61,490 nucleotides of DNA from an uncultured Eubacteriales bacterium (GCA_934432725.1 CAKRZE010000016.1:1-61490); one strand, 5' to 3'. Shown: positions 37,011-46,051, numbered from the stretch's first letter. Numbers and translations are program-made. The notes: generated from the letters alone by a model not told the origin.

Positions 37011-37598
37011 TCACCCCTCAATCAATTTCAGATATTTATATACCGTCGGATAGGAAAGTTCGCAAAGTCGGGACAAGTCCTTTTTGGAAAGCTGCCCTTG
37101 CTGATATTTCGGATAATGTTTGTAAAACACGCTCGGTATATCGTCGGCGGTAACTGTGGGTCTGCCGATTTGTTTGCCCTTGGCTTTTGCGTTTTCCATT
37201 CCGCTTTTGACCCGCTGACTTGTAATGTTTCGCTCGATCTCGCTGAATACGCCCATCATTTTGAGCATTCCCTCGGTCATCGAATCAAGTGCTTTACTGC
37301 AATCCACAACAAAATTGCCGAGTATCAGCTTTAGGTGTTTCCCTTTTGCAAACTCAATAATTTCACAAAGCTGTTTGGTGCTGCGGGTAATTCGGCTGAC
37401 CTCGGTCGCCGCAACGGTATCTCCCGAATTCACGGCGGAAAGCAATTTATGTAATTCCGCGCGGTCTGTTTTTGCTCCGCTTTCGTATTCAAGATATATC
37501 GTTTCGTCAGACGCACCCTGCCGTTTGAGTTCCCGTACCTGTCGGTTGATGTCCTGTAATTTTTCGTTTGTGGAACACCGTGCATAACCGTAAATCAT
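37011..37598 (-). CDS. Small serine recombinase (resolvase/invertase)
   Basis: A 195-residue resolvase. The catalytic domain begins MIYGYARCSTNEKLQDINRQ with Ser9, with the helix-E region GMLKMMGVFSEIERNITSQR, and the C-terminal helix-turn-helix is QLSKKDLSRLCELSYPTVYK. Length is normal for Tn3-type resolvases. AGAGAGG lies 7 nt before the ATG. It heads the operon with the phosphatase and the large recombinase; it could resolve multimers of the circular form or invert DNA. Confidence 0.9.
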   Translation of the reverse strand: MIYGYARCSTNEKLQDINRQVRELKRQGASDETIYLEYESGAKTDRAELHKLLSAVNSGDTVAATEVSRITRSTKQLCEIIEFAKGKHLKLILGNFVVDCSKALDSMTEGMLKMMGVFSEIERNITSQRVKSGMENAKAKGKQIGRPTVTADDIPSVFYKHYPKYQQGQLSKKDLSRLCELSYPTVYKYLKLIEG

Positions 37599-37732
37599 AG
37601 CAAAACCTCTCTGTTTCTCGTTGTACTTATATTATATGACATCTTTCGGGAAAAAACAAAACCGTTAATGGTTTGTTAATATTTACGGATTAGACCATAA
37701 ACGGAACGGTGTTCCGAATATCGTTTATAGAA

Positions 37733-37764
37733 AACAGCCGCAATCCTTTCGGACTACGGCTGTT
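37733..37764 (-). terminator. Hairpin between resolvase promoter region and surface protein gene
   Basis: AACAGCCG (37733-37740) pairs with CGGCTGTT (37757-37764), with an inner AATCC/GGA(C)T stem. It lies after the collagen-like gene on the minus strand. A second inverted repeat, ATAAACGGAAC/GTTCC...CGTTTAT (about 37697-37728), may be an operator for the resolvase operon. Confidence 0.55.
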
Positions 37765-37838
37765 ATTAGGGCTATTCAGTTATAAGCGGAAAGAGATGTT
37801 TGATTTTATGGAATTCAACCTGTTGCTTTTTACTGTGC

Positions 37839-40800
37839 TTAACTCCGTACAAACGAGTAATAACCCGATATTGTAATTCCGTCATATACCAATGATGCTT
37901 GCGTTGTATCTAACAATATTGCTGCGGCATTGGCATAATCCTGAAGTTCATTGGCAGGCAAAGCTTTGCTGTTCTTTATTGTTTCATTTCCGTCAAGCAA
38001 AAACCGATGACGCCTTGTCCAGCCGTATGGATTTTCAAAAACCGCTTCTTTGATACCCGAAGAAATAAATGCGCCGGTGCCAATTTTATTTACATTGCTT
38101 GGAATGGTAATGCTGGTCAAAGAAGTGCAATTATAAAATGTTAGCGCTCCGATTTCAATTAAACTATCCGGCAGGCTCACCGTTTTCAGCGATGTACAAT
38201 CCCTAAAAGCGTAATCTCCTATATAAGTTATATTATCGGAGAAATAAATCTTTTGCAATGACGCGCATCCGAAAAATGCACTGCTGTTAATAGTTGTGAT
38301 TGAATCGGGAATTTTCACAACCCGAAGTGCAGTTGCGTTCTTAAATCCATTCAATGCTATTTCGGTAACCGATTCACCGTCATATTCAGAGGGAATAGAC
38401 ACCGAAACCATGCTTGTGCTGTAAGTGCTGTTTAAACCAACGCTATATGTACCATTAGCAAGTTTTTTGAAAACGAAATACTGCAATTCGTTTTGCACAT
38501 TGTTCGCCTCTATGGGAAAGCGATCTATAGTACCATCGGTATAAGTGATGATGAGTTCACCGTCAACAAATTCCGTCTTTGCAATACCTCTGCCGTCCTT
38601 GCCTGCGGCGCCCGTTGCTCCTGTATCTCCCTTGTCACCTTTGTCGCCCTTTTCGCCTTTGATATTACCGAGCGATTTTGTTGTGCCGTCGCTGAGTTTA
38701 ATGGTGAGCGTGCCGTCGGTCAGTATGGTAACATCACTTATTCCGATGCCGTCTTTGCCGTTTGTTCCGTTCTTGCCGATTATTTTTCCGAGGTTGGCGG
38801 TCTGTCCGTCCGAATAGGTCAGCACAAGCTCGCCGTTATCGTTTATTTCGGATTTTGCAATACCGATTCCATCGGCACCCTTGATATTACCGAGATTGAA
38901 AACCGAGCCGTTTGTCAAAGTGACCGACAGTATTCCGTCCGTGCTGATTTCAACCTTGTCAATGCCGATTCCGTCCTTGCCATCGGTACCGTCTACGCCA
39001 TCTTTACCGTTGGCACCTGCGGCTCCGGTGTCGCCTTTATCGCCCTTGGCTCCATCGACACCGTCTTTTCCGTCTATACCGTCCTTGCCGTTCTGTCCGA
39101 CAATTCTGCCGAGATTAATGCTTCTGCCGTCAGAGAACGACAGTTCAAGTTCACCGTCCTCATTGATACCGACATTTGAAATGCCGATACCATCCTTGCC
39201 GTCTGTACCTGCGGCACCCGTTGCGCCCGTATCACCTTTATCACCTTTGTCGCCTTTTGCGCCGTCAGTACCATCTTTGCCGTTGGCTCCATCTTTACCG
39301 ACAACTTTTCCGAGGTTTTTGACGGTATCATCGGAGTAAGTAATGACAAGTTCGCCGTCTGCATTGATTTCGGTTTTGGCTACGCCGATACCGTTTTCTC
39401 CGTCTTTACCTGCGGCGCCGGTTGCACCTGTGTCACCCTTGTCGCCTTTTTCGCCTTTGGCTCCGTCAACACCGTCCTTACCGTCGGAGCCATTTATGCC
39501 GTCTTTTCCATCCTTACCGTCGGTTCCGACAATTCTGCCGAGATTGACCGATTCGCCGTTTGAATAGGTAATCACAAGTTCGCCCTGCTTGTTGACAGAG
39601 GTCTGCTGAATGCCGATTCCATCGGTACCGTCTTTTCCGTCAGTTCCGTTTGTTCCGTCCTTGCCGTTTTTACCGTCTGCACCGCGGATGTTCCCGAGAT
39701 TGAGGGCTGTTCCGTTTGTCAGCGTGACATTCAGTTCATAGTTTTCGTTTATCACGATGCTTGCAATACCGACACCGTCTTTTCCATCGGTACCGTCCTT
39801 GCCGTCAGTACCGTTGACCCCGTCAATGCCGTCTTTTCCATCTTTGCCATCGGTACCGTTTACACCATCCGTACCGTCTTTGCCGTCCTTACCGCTCGCA
39901 CCGACCACAACGCCGAGATTCGCCATTGTGTTGTCCGAATAGGTGATAACAAGTTCGCCTTTGCCGTTGATTTCGGATTTTATAATGCTGATACCGTCTT
40001 TACCGTCAACACCATCTTTACCGTCAGTTCCATTTGTACCGTCAGCACCATCTTTTCCGTCCTTGCCCGCGGCTCCGATTACATTGCCGAGATTGGAACG
40101 CTGACCGTTAGAGAAAGAAAGTACCAATTCGCCATCGGAATTGATTTCGGCACCCGAAACACTTATCCCATCTTTACCGTCAGTTCCGTTCGTACCGTCC
40201 TTACCGTTGGTCCCGTTTATGCCGTCTTTTCCGTTAACACCATCTTTACCGTCTTTGCCGTTCGCACCGATAATTACGCCGAGGTTAGCGGTCTGCCCGT
40301 CGGAATAGGTCAGCACAAGTTCGCCCGATTCATTGATGACAGCGGACGAAATACTGATACCGTCAGTTCCGTTTGTTCCGTTCTGACCGTCTTTACCTGC
40401 GGCACCCGTTTCACCCTTATCGCCCTTATCGCCTTTGGCACCGTCAACACCATCTTTGCCGTCAACACCGTCAATGCCGTCTTTGCCATCCTTGCCGCTC
40501 GCACCGATAACATTACCGAGTTCGGCAGTCTGACCGTTTGTATAGGTGATAACAAGTACGCCGTCGGCAGTTATCTCGGTTTTCTCAATGCCGATGCCGT
40601 CCTTGCCGTTCATCCCGACAACGCGGTCAAGATTCACTTGACTTCCGTCCGAAAATCCTAAAATCAGTTGTCCGTCATCGTTTACTTTGGCAGAGCTGAC
40701 ACCAATGCCGTCTTTACCGTCGGCACCGTCTTTTCCATTAATACCATCCTTGCCGTCAGCGCCGTTTGTTCCGTCCCTGCCATTGGTACCGTCTTTTCCG

Positions 40801-41258
40801 TTGGTGCCGTCAGCACCCTTTGCGCCGACCGCTTTTCCTGCGTTCAGAACGGTTCCGTCCGAAAGAGTAATCAAAAGATCGCCGTCTTTTGAAAATCCTG
40901 CGGTTTTCACGCTGATACCGTCTTTGCCCGCGGTGGCTTCCAAGGTTTCTGTCCATTCTTCCTCAGAACCTGTATATCCGTTTTCTTTGGCGATTTCATA
41001 TGCCGATTTTCCCTGAAGGGAATTAAGCCAATCCTGAATCGAACCGTCATAGCCGTTCAGAACCGCCAACTCATATGCCGACAATCCGTCCTTTACATTT
41101 GTCGAAGCAGCTACAGTGCCGTTTCGGTGAATGATTGTTGCTACCACAGCCGATATGCCGATCATCAAAAGAATCGCAATGATGATACACAGCGTTCTTT
41201 TGGCATAGTTCTTTTTCTCATGCTGTGCGCCGGATTTCGCATTATTTGTCCTTTCCAT
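37839..41258 (-). CDS. Giant collagen-like surface protein with alternating beta modules and leucine-rich end
   Basis: A 1139-residue protein. Residues about 22-44 form one membrane helix (LCIIIAILLMIGISAVVATI), giving a type II anchor. Two 'SAYE.A..NGY.GS...W' repeats follow (about 60-108). Then some 14 units of about 34 residues (I-x-x-x-EIN-DGELVLTYSDGQ-x-NLG-x-V-IG-A) alternate with Gly-x-y collagen runs rich in GKDG and GTNG. The C-terminal 200 residues are BspA-type leucine-rich repeats (SLKTVSLPDSLIEIGALTFY). GGAGG lies 8 nt before the ATG at 41258; an upstream in-frame TTG touches the ribosome site and is rejected. It is cargo of the element, probably a long adhesin. Confidence 0.85.
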   Translation of the reverse strand: MERTNNAKSGAQHEKKNYAKRTLCIIIAILLMIGISAVVATIIHRNGTVAASTNVKDGLSAYELAVLNGYDGSIQDWLNSLQGKSAYEIAKENGYTGSEEEWTETLEATAGKDGISVKTAGFSKDGDLLITLSDGTVLNAGKAVGAKGADGTNGKDGTNGRDGTNGADGKDGINGKDGADGKDGIGVSSAKVNDDGQLILGFSDGSQVNLDRVVGMNGKDGIGIEKTEITADGVLVITYTNGQTAELGNVIGASGKDGKDGIDGVDGKDGVDGAKGDKGDKGETGAAGKDGQNGTNGTDGISISSAVINESGELVLTYSDGQTANLGVIIGANGKDGKDGVNGKDGINGTNGKDGTNGTDGKDGISVSGAEINSDGELVLSFSNGQRSNLGNVIGAAGKDGKDGADGTNGTDGKDGVDGKDGISIIKSEINGKGELVITYSDNTMANLGVVVGASGKDGKDGTDGVNGTDGKDGKDGIDGVNGTDGKDGTDGKDGVGIASIVINENYELNVTLTNGTALNLGNIRGADGKNGKDGTNGTDGKDGTDGIGIQQTSVNKQGELVITYSNGESVNLGRIVGTDGKDGKDGINGSDGKDGVDGAKGEKGDKGDTGATGAAGKDGENGIGVAKTEINADGELVITYSDDTVKNLGKVVGKDGANGKDGTDGAKGDKGDKGDTGATGAAGTDGKDGIGISNVGINEDGELELSFSDGRSINLGRIVGQNGKDGIDGKDGVDGAKGDKGDTGAAGANGKDGVDGTDGKDGIGIDKVEISTDGILSVTLTNGSVFNLGNIKGADGIGIAKSEINDNGELVLTYSDGQTANLGKIIGKNGTNGKDGIGISDVTILTDGTLTIKLSDGTTKSLGNIKGEKGDKGDKGDTGATGAAGKDGRGIAKTEFVDGELIITYTDGTIDRFPIEANNVQNELQYFVFKKLANGTYSVGLNSTYSTSMVSVSIPSEYDGESVTEIALNGFKNATALRVVKIPDSITTINSSAFFGCASLQKIYFSDNITYIGDYAFRDCTSLKTVSLPDSLIEIGALTFYNCTSLTSITIPSNVNKIGTGAFISSGIKEAVFENPYGWTRRHRFLLDGNETIKNSKALPANELQDYANAAAILLDTTQASLVYDGITISGYYSFVRS

Positions 41259-41260
41259 AT

Positions 41261-42121
41261 TCAACCCTCCTGCTTGTCTTTATAATGACAAAATGATTTT
41301 GCGATGCAAAGTTCCATACACTTCGGTTTGCTTTTGGTACATACCTCGCCGAAGCCGTTTGCGCAGTATGCCCACAGAATATAATCCACCTCGGCGGCGG
41401 GCTTGTTCAGGCTTTTTGCAATGTCGGCAATGATATCAATGGCTTCATACGGTGCAGCGTATTTGCGCTTTGAACAGCCGAGGTATTCGCTGCCCAGAAT
41501 ACGGCAGATATGCCTGTCGGGCTTGCCGATATCGTATCCGACATTTTTCAGATATTCCGCCGTCAGGGCTTCGCCGAGTTGAGCGAGTTTATACGGCTTG
41601 CCCGGTGCAGACAGTTCTCTTACAAGCGTTTTTAAATTGTCGTTTTTGTCTGCAAGGCTCTGATAGAAGTTGTCCACGCTTCCATACTCTTTTTCAATGG
41701 CGAGCAATTTGCCGATGTTCACGCCGACAAGCGCGTTTATCTGCTTGGTCAGATACTGCGTTCCGAGCCGATATTCCTTGACCCGACCGACCAGAACTGC
41801 CGGGTCGGCACTTTGCAAAGCGGTTACATCATACTGATAAAAAATATCATCCATGACCGGAATTTGCCCTGTCGCCGTGTCGATATGCGGCTCCAACCGG
41901 TCCCACGCCGCGCCCGATGTCAGCATGGAATAAAGCATTCCGCGGATATGGTCGCCGACCGGAAAAGCGCCGCCGTCCTTTCGTTTGTCAAGCTGTTTTT
42001 TGATGTAAGTATTCTCCCACAGCTTTTTCGTTTGGATTTTGCCGTCCCGGATAAACAATTCCTCGCGCAGTTGTTTATCCATAAGCAGGACGGCGTTTGC
42101 GACCGTTTCCATGTCTTTCAA
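41261..42121 (-). CDS. HhH-GPD DNA-glycosylase-like protein with cysteine cluster
   Basis: A 286-residue protein. The C-terminal half resembles endonuclease III-type glycosylases: a helix-hairpin-helix area, IGKPDRHICRILGSE (with the family's Asp), and a final cysteine set CTKSKPKCMELCIAKSFC. The spacing is C-x6-C-x3-C-x5-C, one residue more than the C-x6-C-x2-C-x5-C of Nth, so an iron-sulfur cluster is possible but not assured. The start is read as TTG at 42121 behind GAGGTG, because the same 20-bp start region precedes the XRE gene at 42503; GTG at 42130 is the alternative. The stop overlaps the ribosome site of the surface protein gene. Confidence 0.6.
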   Translation of the reverse strand: MKDMETVANAVLLMDKQLREELFIRDGKIQTKKLWENTYIKKQLDKRKDGGAFPVGDHIRGMLYSMLTSGAAWDRLEPHIDTATGQIPVMDDIFYQYDVTALQSADPAVLVGRVKEYRLGTQYLTKQINALVGVNIGKLLAIEKEYGSVDNFYQSLADKNDNLKTLVRELSAPGKPYKLAQLGEALTAEYLKNVGYDIGKPDRHICRILGSEYLGCSKRKYAAPYEAIDIIADIAKSLNKPAAEVDYILWAYCANGFGEVCTKSKPKCMELCIAKSFCHYKDKQEG

Positions 42122-42143
42122 GAAAATCACCTCGCCTTTTTAT

Positions 42144-42350
42144 TCAGCAGCTTTTATGTACTTCAATAAACAGTTCGGGGCTGACATTCAGCGCAAGACA
42201 AATGGCGCGCAAGTCATCGGCATACATTGTCCGCTTGCCGTTCATCATGGCATTGAAGGTCACTTTTGATATGCCCGCCCTCTGCGCCACCGCCAACTGC
42301 TTATAGCCGTTTTCCTCTATGTAAGCCCGTACTTTTTTATAAACTTCCAT
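42144..42350 (-). CDS. XRE regulator (Cro-like) of the element
   Basis: A 68-residue XRE protein: QLAVAQRAGISKVTFNAMMN carries the helix-turn-helix, then LRAICLALNVSPELFIE. GGAGGTG lies 5 nt before the ATG. Its promoter contains a 17-bp palindrome exactly between -35 and -10. It is divergent from the XRE gene at 42503 and upstream of the glycosylase-like gene, 22 bp apart, so it may head that transcript. Confidence 0.87.
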   Translation of the reverse strand: MEVYKKVRAYIEENGYKQLAVAQRAGISKVTFNAMMNGKRTMYADDLRAICLALNVSPELFIEVHKSC

Positions 42351-42378
42351 AGTTGCACCTCCACAAATACAGGATTAC

Positions 42379-42479
42379 TGTACTTTGATATATAATATCA
42401 CAGTTTTACTGTGAAGTCAATAGAAAAGTACAGAAATTCTTGATTTTGCCCTTGCTTTTTCTTTATTTTCGTGTATACT
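42379..42479. promoter_or_regulatory. Divergent promoter-operator region of the element
   Basis: Leftward promoter: TTGACT (42420-42415), 17-bp spacer, TATTAT (42397-42392); the spacer is exactly the palindrome TCACAGT-TTT-ACTGTGA (42398-42414). Flanking half-sites CTGTACTTT (42379-42387) and AAAGTACAG (42425-42433) face each other. Rightward promoter: TTGCTT (42452-42457), 16-bp spacer, TATACT (42474-42479). Confidence 0.75.
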
Positions 42480-42502
42480 ATTGTTATAGCGAGGTGATTT
42501 TC

Positions 42503-42814
42503 TTGAAATATGAGATCGGCAGCAGAATTCGTATGTACCGCAAAGAAAGCGGACTGACGCAGGAGCAGTTGGCTGATAAAATAAACGTTACCAAAAGCAG
42601 AGTGTCGAACTGGGAGCAGGGGATCAACCGCCCCGACGCGGATATCTTAGCCGATATCTGCCGCGCACTGAATGTGCCGCCCAGCAATCTTTTGGATGTA
42701 CATTTGTCGGCGGACGATTTAAGCGACAGGGAAAGAAAGGTCATACAGGCGTACCGGAACAAAACAGAGGTACAGCAGGCGGTTGATATTCTGCTTGGGA
42801 TAGAAAGTAACTGA
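42503..42814 (+). CDS. XRE regulator of the element, TTG start
   Basis: A 103-residue protein with an N-terminal XRE helix-turn-helix (SGLTQEQLADKINVTKSRVS, then ICRALNVPPSNLLDVH) and a helical tail. The TTG at 42503 is chosen because GAGGTG lies 6 nt upstream and the N-terminus then fits the family. It probably represses the divergent 68-residue regulator through the shared operators. A terminator follows at 42853. Confidence 0.85.
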   Translation: MKYEIGSRIRMYRKESGLTQEQLADKINVTKSRVSNWEQGINRPDADILADICRALNVPPSNLLDVHLSADDLSDRERKVIQAYRNKTEVQQAVDILLGIESN

Positions 42815-42852
42815 GTATCCTGCCGCAAACCGGGCGATGCATGGCAGATTCG

Positions 42853-42880
42853 GGGAGAGCGGCGGCTCTCCCTTATTTTA
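42853..42880 (+). terminator. Terminator after the XRE gene
   Basis: GGGAGAGC-GGCG-GCTCTCCC followed by TTATTTTAT. Confidence 0.85.
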
Positions 42881-43117
42881 TATATACAGAGATAACCCCG
42901 CCATGCTGCGCCTGAGAATCGGCTGTGTCAATGTTTAACCTTATATAATATTGAAGCACAAAAAACGTTCTGTTTGCTGTACCCGACGCCGAAAAGCGGT
43001 TAAAACGTTTGGCGCGGTTTTCGCAGAGGGCGCCATCTGACTTGGATGAAAACAGTTTTGTTCCGTGCTGACTGACGATACAGAACAACACTATGTTTTA
43101 TTCAAGGAGGATACGAT

Positions 43118-43327
43118 ATGAAAAGATTCAGAAATTCGGTTAAAGCGGCAAGAAGCGTTCGCCCGGGCAGTTGCGTGTTCACGCCTGACGAGGTTGCCGG
43201 GCTTCTTATGCAGATCAATGAACTGCAAGGCTATGACATTTCATTTGAGGAAACCGAAGACGGTACAGCACAGTTTACCATCGGAGATTCGGTCTACAGC
43301 GTTATGGATATTGCGCCGGTACTCTGA
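43118..43327 (+). CDS. Small protein of unknown function
   Basis: A 69-residue protein with AAGGAGG 7 nt before the ATG. The first 17 residues are basic (MKRFRNSVKAARSVRPG); the rest is acidic and beta-prone (FEETEDGTAQFTIGDSVYSV). There is no membrane segment. I do not recognise it. It has its own terminator and sits alone between the regulators and the primase gene. The 303 bp upstream (42815-43117) hold a terminator and, near 42944, a TATAAT-like box, but no other gene. Confidence 0.65.
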   Translation: MKRFRNSVKAARSVRPGSCVFTPDEVAGLLMQINELQGYDISFEETEDGTAQFTIGDSVYSVMDIAPVL

Positions 43328-43345
43328 ACGGCGTTTATATAAAAG

Positions 43346-43384
43346 AAAGCCATTGAAACCGCTTTTGCAGTTCCGATGGCTTTT
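43346..43384 (+). terminator. Terminator after the small gene
   Basis: AAAGCCAT (43346-43353) pairs with ATGGCTTT (43376-43383), with further pairing inside, followed by TTGCTTT. It lies between convergent genes. Confidence 0.72.
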
Positions 43385-43443
43385 GCTTTGGTTATGACAT
43401 TGATCGGAGTATTAAAAATACCGCCATAACCGTCATATCTCCA

Positions 43444-45756
43444 TTAAAAGACAACATCATCCGTGTCTGTATCGTCTTCGGTGTTGTCAGTCATGCGGAC
43501 AGGCGGGTGAACTCCGTCAAATCGGACTGCGTAATGACAGTATGACGATACTGGAGGTATTTTTTCATTTTTCAGAACGATCTCTGTGCCGTTCGTTTTG
43601 GATATAGTCCGAAATGAAATGCCTGCTTCCTGTAGATTACTTTTCAATCCGTTCAGTCTGCGGGACAGCACATTTGGTGCGGGAGGAAACTCCTTACCTT
43701 TGTTATTGATACCGTACCGCGAAGCCATTTCCGACAACTGATGATACAGCTCGGAAATCAACCCCGACCATTCGGGTTTGTCTTTCATAAAGGCAACCGC
43801 CAATGTAGCAACGATATCGGCATTTAAAATCTCGATATTTCTCTTGCCTTGATTTGCATGATACTGCTCAAGGAATTCGCTGCCGAGTCCGCCGAGCGCT
43901 TCACCGACAGCATATCCCCAACGGGCAAAATCCGCCATACGGGGCAGCTTGTCAAGTTTTACTGTCGGGTAAATGCGCATTGCTTTTGACAGGGTATCAA
44001 AGATACCGCCTAAAATACAGGGCAAGTCCTTTTCAAAGTCAGCCATAAGGTCCGTGAGTTCCCGACGGTTGCTTTCTTTAATGCGGCAGAGTTCAATCAG
44101 TATAGCCCGATCAAGCAAGTCGGGGCGATTGGCTACATTGTTTATTCCGTTAAGCGCCAAACACTTTTGAAATGTAAAAATGTAGTCATCGGAGTCTGTA
44201 AAAAGTTTTCTCTGCTGAATTCCGCCGCCTGTAATCGCACGACAAAGTGTATCACTTGTTTCCTCATCAATGCGGGAAACATTGTCGAAAGGCAGAAACC
44301 AATGCTGCTGTAAGTTTACCGCTAACGAGCGAGGATTTCTTTGAATTGTCAATGTTTCCAATGCCGACGGGTCTATCAGTTTTTTCAGCAACGTGCAGGC
44401 AGTGGTTTTTGCCGCGCCTTTTTCACCGAAGAAAATCGGCATGGCGTGAGGAATGTTCGGAACGAAGCAGCACACTAGCCAACACAAAAACAGCGTGTGG
44501 TTTTCCTGTAAATTGATGTATTTCAGAATACACTTGATATCGCCCTCCGCACTCGGATGTACTTGACTGTTTTGATGTCGGAAACGTCTGAACAGAATCG
44601 GGGGATTATCAACGGTTGTCCAGCCTTCATTTGTGATTTTGACGGCGCTCCAATTGTCGTTACTCAGATTATACCAGAAGGCGTTATCCGACTGCATTAC
44701 CCGGGTATCAAGCGGAATAGCCTTTGTATTTTCAAAGACAGCCTTCGCTTTCAGCACTTCTTTCGCCTGTGAAAGACTATCCTTTTTAGCGGGCCTTTTT
44801 TCGGCAGAATAATACAGGCTATTAAGCCAAATATTAAAATCTCCGTTGTCGATTGCCCACACTTCACGATGTCCATCCATCATAATGGCTGCATAAGGGT
44901 CTTTGGCCGTATCGTGAAACAGGACGGTGCCCTTTTCTTCAACAAGTCGAATAATAGTTTCCGCCTGTGTTTCATTCTTGAAGTCTCCTGCACTCACAGT
45001 ATCGCTATGGATTGATGCAGGAGCATCTTCGATGATTTCACAGGTCGGAAGTTTGTCAACCTCTGTCACGGTATGTCCCATAACAAGCCAATCGTAAATA
45101 TCACCCTTGGGCGGCAAATCAGGCAATTTTACGATTCGCGCGGTGGGAACGTTCTGCAAGACTTTCTTTGCGTAATCCATGCCGGGAGTGTCGTTATCCG
45201 GAATGATGATGACATTCTTATTTTTAAAATAATCAGTATATTCCGACAACCACTTACTGTTCGCACCGTTATCAAGCGTAGTGGCAACAAATCCCTGTTT
45301 GATAACTGCGTCGGCACATTTCTCACCCTCTACAAAATATACTGTTTGTGCGTTTAGTACCGCAGGAAGATTATACGGAACCCGATTGACTCCCTGCAAA
45401 TTTCTTTTGCCGTTCGGCTGTTCAAAATAAAACTGCTTTGTTTTGTCTGCATTATCAATTCTTGTTTTGGTGTAGGCTACCGTGCCGTCAGCGTTGTAAT
45501 ATGTATAGCTTGTCTTATTCATAATAAAATCTCCCTTGTTATCATATAAATCTTTTTTCTTCAAACCCACAGCATTTAAAATATCTTCCGCAGAACAGCC
45601 CGCATAGCAATGCAGCAGTATTTGTTTTTTGTTTTCTGACAATCCCACAGATAAACTTGGCTTTTTGTCATTGTGCGCCGGGCAAAGCGCCATATACTCA
45701 TTTTCTCTCACCCTCTTTACATTTTTCAGATAACTTAAGAATTCTTCGATTTTCAT
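43444..45756 (-). CDS. Primase-helicase replication protein
   Basis: A 770-residue multidomain protein. Residues 1-60 carry a CHC2-type zinc finger (CPAH at 25-28, Cys50, Cys54). Residues about 137-200 are a TOPRIM domain (VYFVEGEKCAD with Glu143; IIIPDNDTPG with Asp187 and Asp189). A helicase-like ATPase follows, with Walker A FGEKGAAKTT (about 443-452), FLPFDNVSRID as Walker B region and an arginine-rich RPDLLDRAI motif. This is the plan of primase-helicases of phages, satellites and ICEs, so it probably replicates the excised element. AAAGGAGG lies 9 nt before the ATG. The 50-residue gene is 24 bp upstream. Confidence 0.85.
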   Translation of the reverse strand: MKIEEFLSYLKNVKRVRENEYMALCPAHNDKKPSLSVGLSENKKQILLHCYAGCSAEDILNAVGLKKKDLYDNKGDFIMNKTSYTYYNADGTVAYTKTRIDNADKTKQFYFEQPNGKRNLQGVNRVPYNLPAVLNAQTVYFVEGEKCADAVIKQGFVATTLDNGANSKWLSEYTDYFKNKNVIIIPDNDTPGMDYAKKVLQNVPTARIVKLPDLPPKGDIYDWLVMGHTVTEVDKLPTCEIIEDAPASIHSDTVSAGDFKNETQAETIIRLVEEKGTVLFHDTAKDPYAAIMMDGHREVWAIDNGDFNIWLNSLYYSAEKRPAKKDSLSQAKEVLKAKAVFENTKAIPLDTRVMQSDNAFWYNLSNDNWSAVKITNEGWTTVDNPPILFRRFRHQNSQVHPSAEGDIKCILKYINLQENHTLFLCWLVCCFVPNIPHAMPIFFGEKGAAKTTACTLLKKLIDPSALETLTIQRNPRSLAVNLQQHWFLPFDNVSRIDEETSDTLCRAITGGGIQQRKLFTDSDDYIFTFQKCLALNGINNVANRPDLLDRAILIELCRIKESNRRELTDLMADFEKDLPCILGGIFDTLSKAMRIYPTVKLDKLPRMADFARWGYAVGEALGGLGSEFLEQYHANQGKRNIEILNADIVATLAVAFMKDKPEWSGLISELYHQLSEMASRYGINNKGKEFPPAPNVLSRRLNGLKSNLQEAGISFRTISKTNGTEIVLKNEKIPPVSSYCHYAVRFDGVHPPVRMTDNTEDDTDTDDVVF

Positions 45757-45780
45757 GTTCTGATCCTCCTTTCAAATTGT

Positions 45781-45933
45781 TCAGGCAACAGATTTTTCTT
45801 TGCCGGCAGTTTCTGTCTCGTCTGCTTCATCTCTTGATATCTGCTCGGATTCACGGATGTCCCTGATGATCACATCGAAGCAATCATAGGCAAATTGTTT
45901 TGCCAACTCGGATGAAATTGTAAAATCGCGCAT
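45781..45933 (-). CDS. Small acidic protein, 50 residues
   Basis: Reads MRDFTISSELAKQFAYDCFD and ends in a Glu/Asp-rich tail. GAGAGGAG lies 9 nt before the ATG at 45933. It is unrecognised, but the good ribosome site, the element-like codon use and the 24-bp gap to the primase-helicase gene suggest a real first gene of that operon. Confidence 0.6.
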   Translation of the reverse strand: MRDFTISSELAKQFAYDCFDVIIRDIRESEQISRDEADETETAGKEKSVA

Positions 45934-46003
45934 AGTGTTTAACTCCTCTCTGCACATAATTTTTTTGCGCGATTTCTACAACGAACATTAAATAATAATG
46001 CAC

Positions 46004-46032
46004 TTGACGGAACTAAACGGGTATGATACTAT
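46004..46032 (+). promoter_or_regulatory. Promoter of the ISXO2-like gene
   Basis: TTGACG (46004-46009), 17-bp spacer, TACTAT (46027-46032), 20 bp before the ATG. It excludes the longer frame starting at 45998. Confidence 0.6.
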
Positions 46033-46051
46033 AATAGAGCAAGGGAGCGTG

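Noticed and set aside
42873..43091. 72-codon minus-strand frame between the XRE gene and the small gene
   Set aside because: It begins without a clear ribosome site, overlaps the terminator of the XRE gene and resembles nothing.
45998..46051. Longer N-terminus of the ISXO2-like protein
   Set aside because: The extra codons cover the TTGACG-17-TACTAT promoter; AAGGGAG stands before the ATG at 46052.
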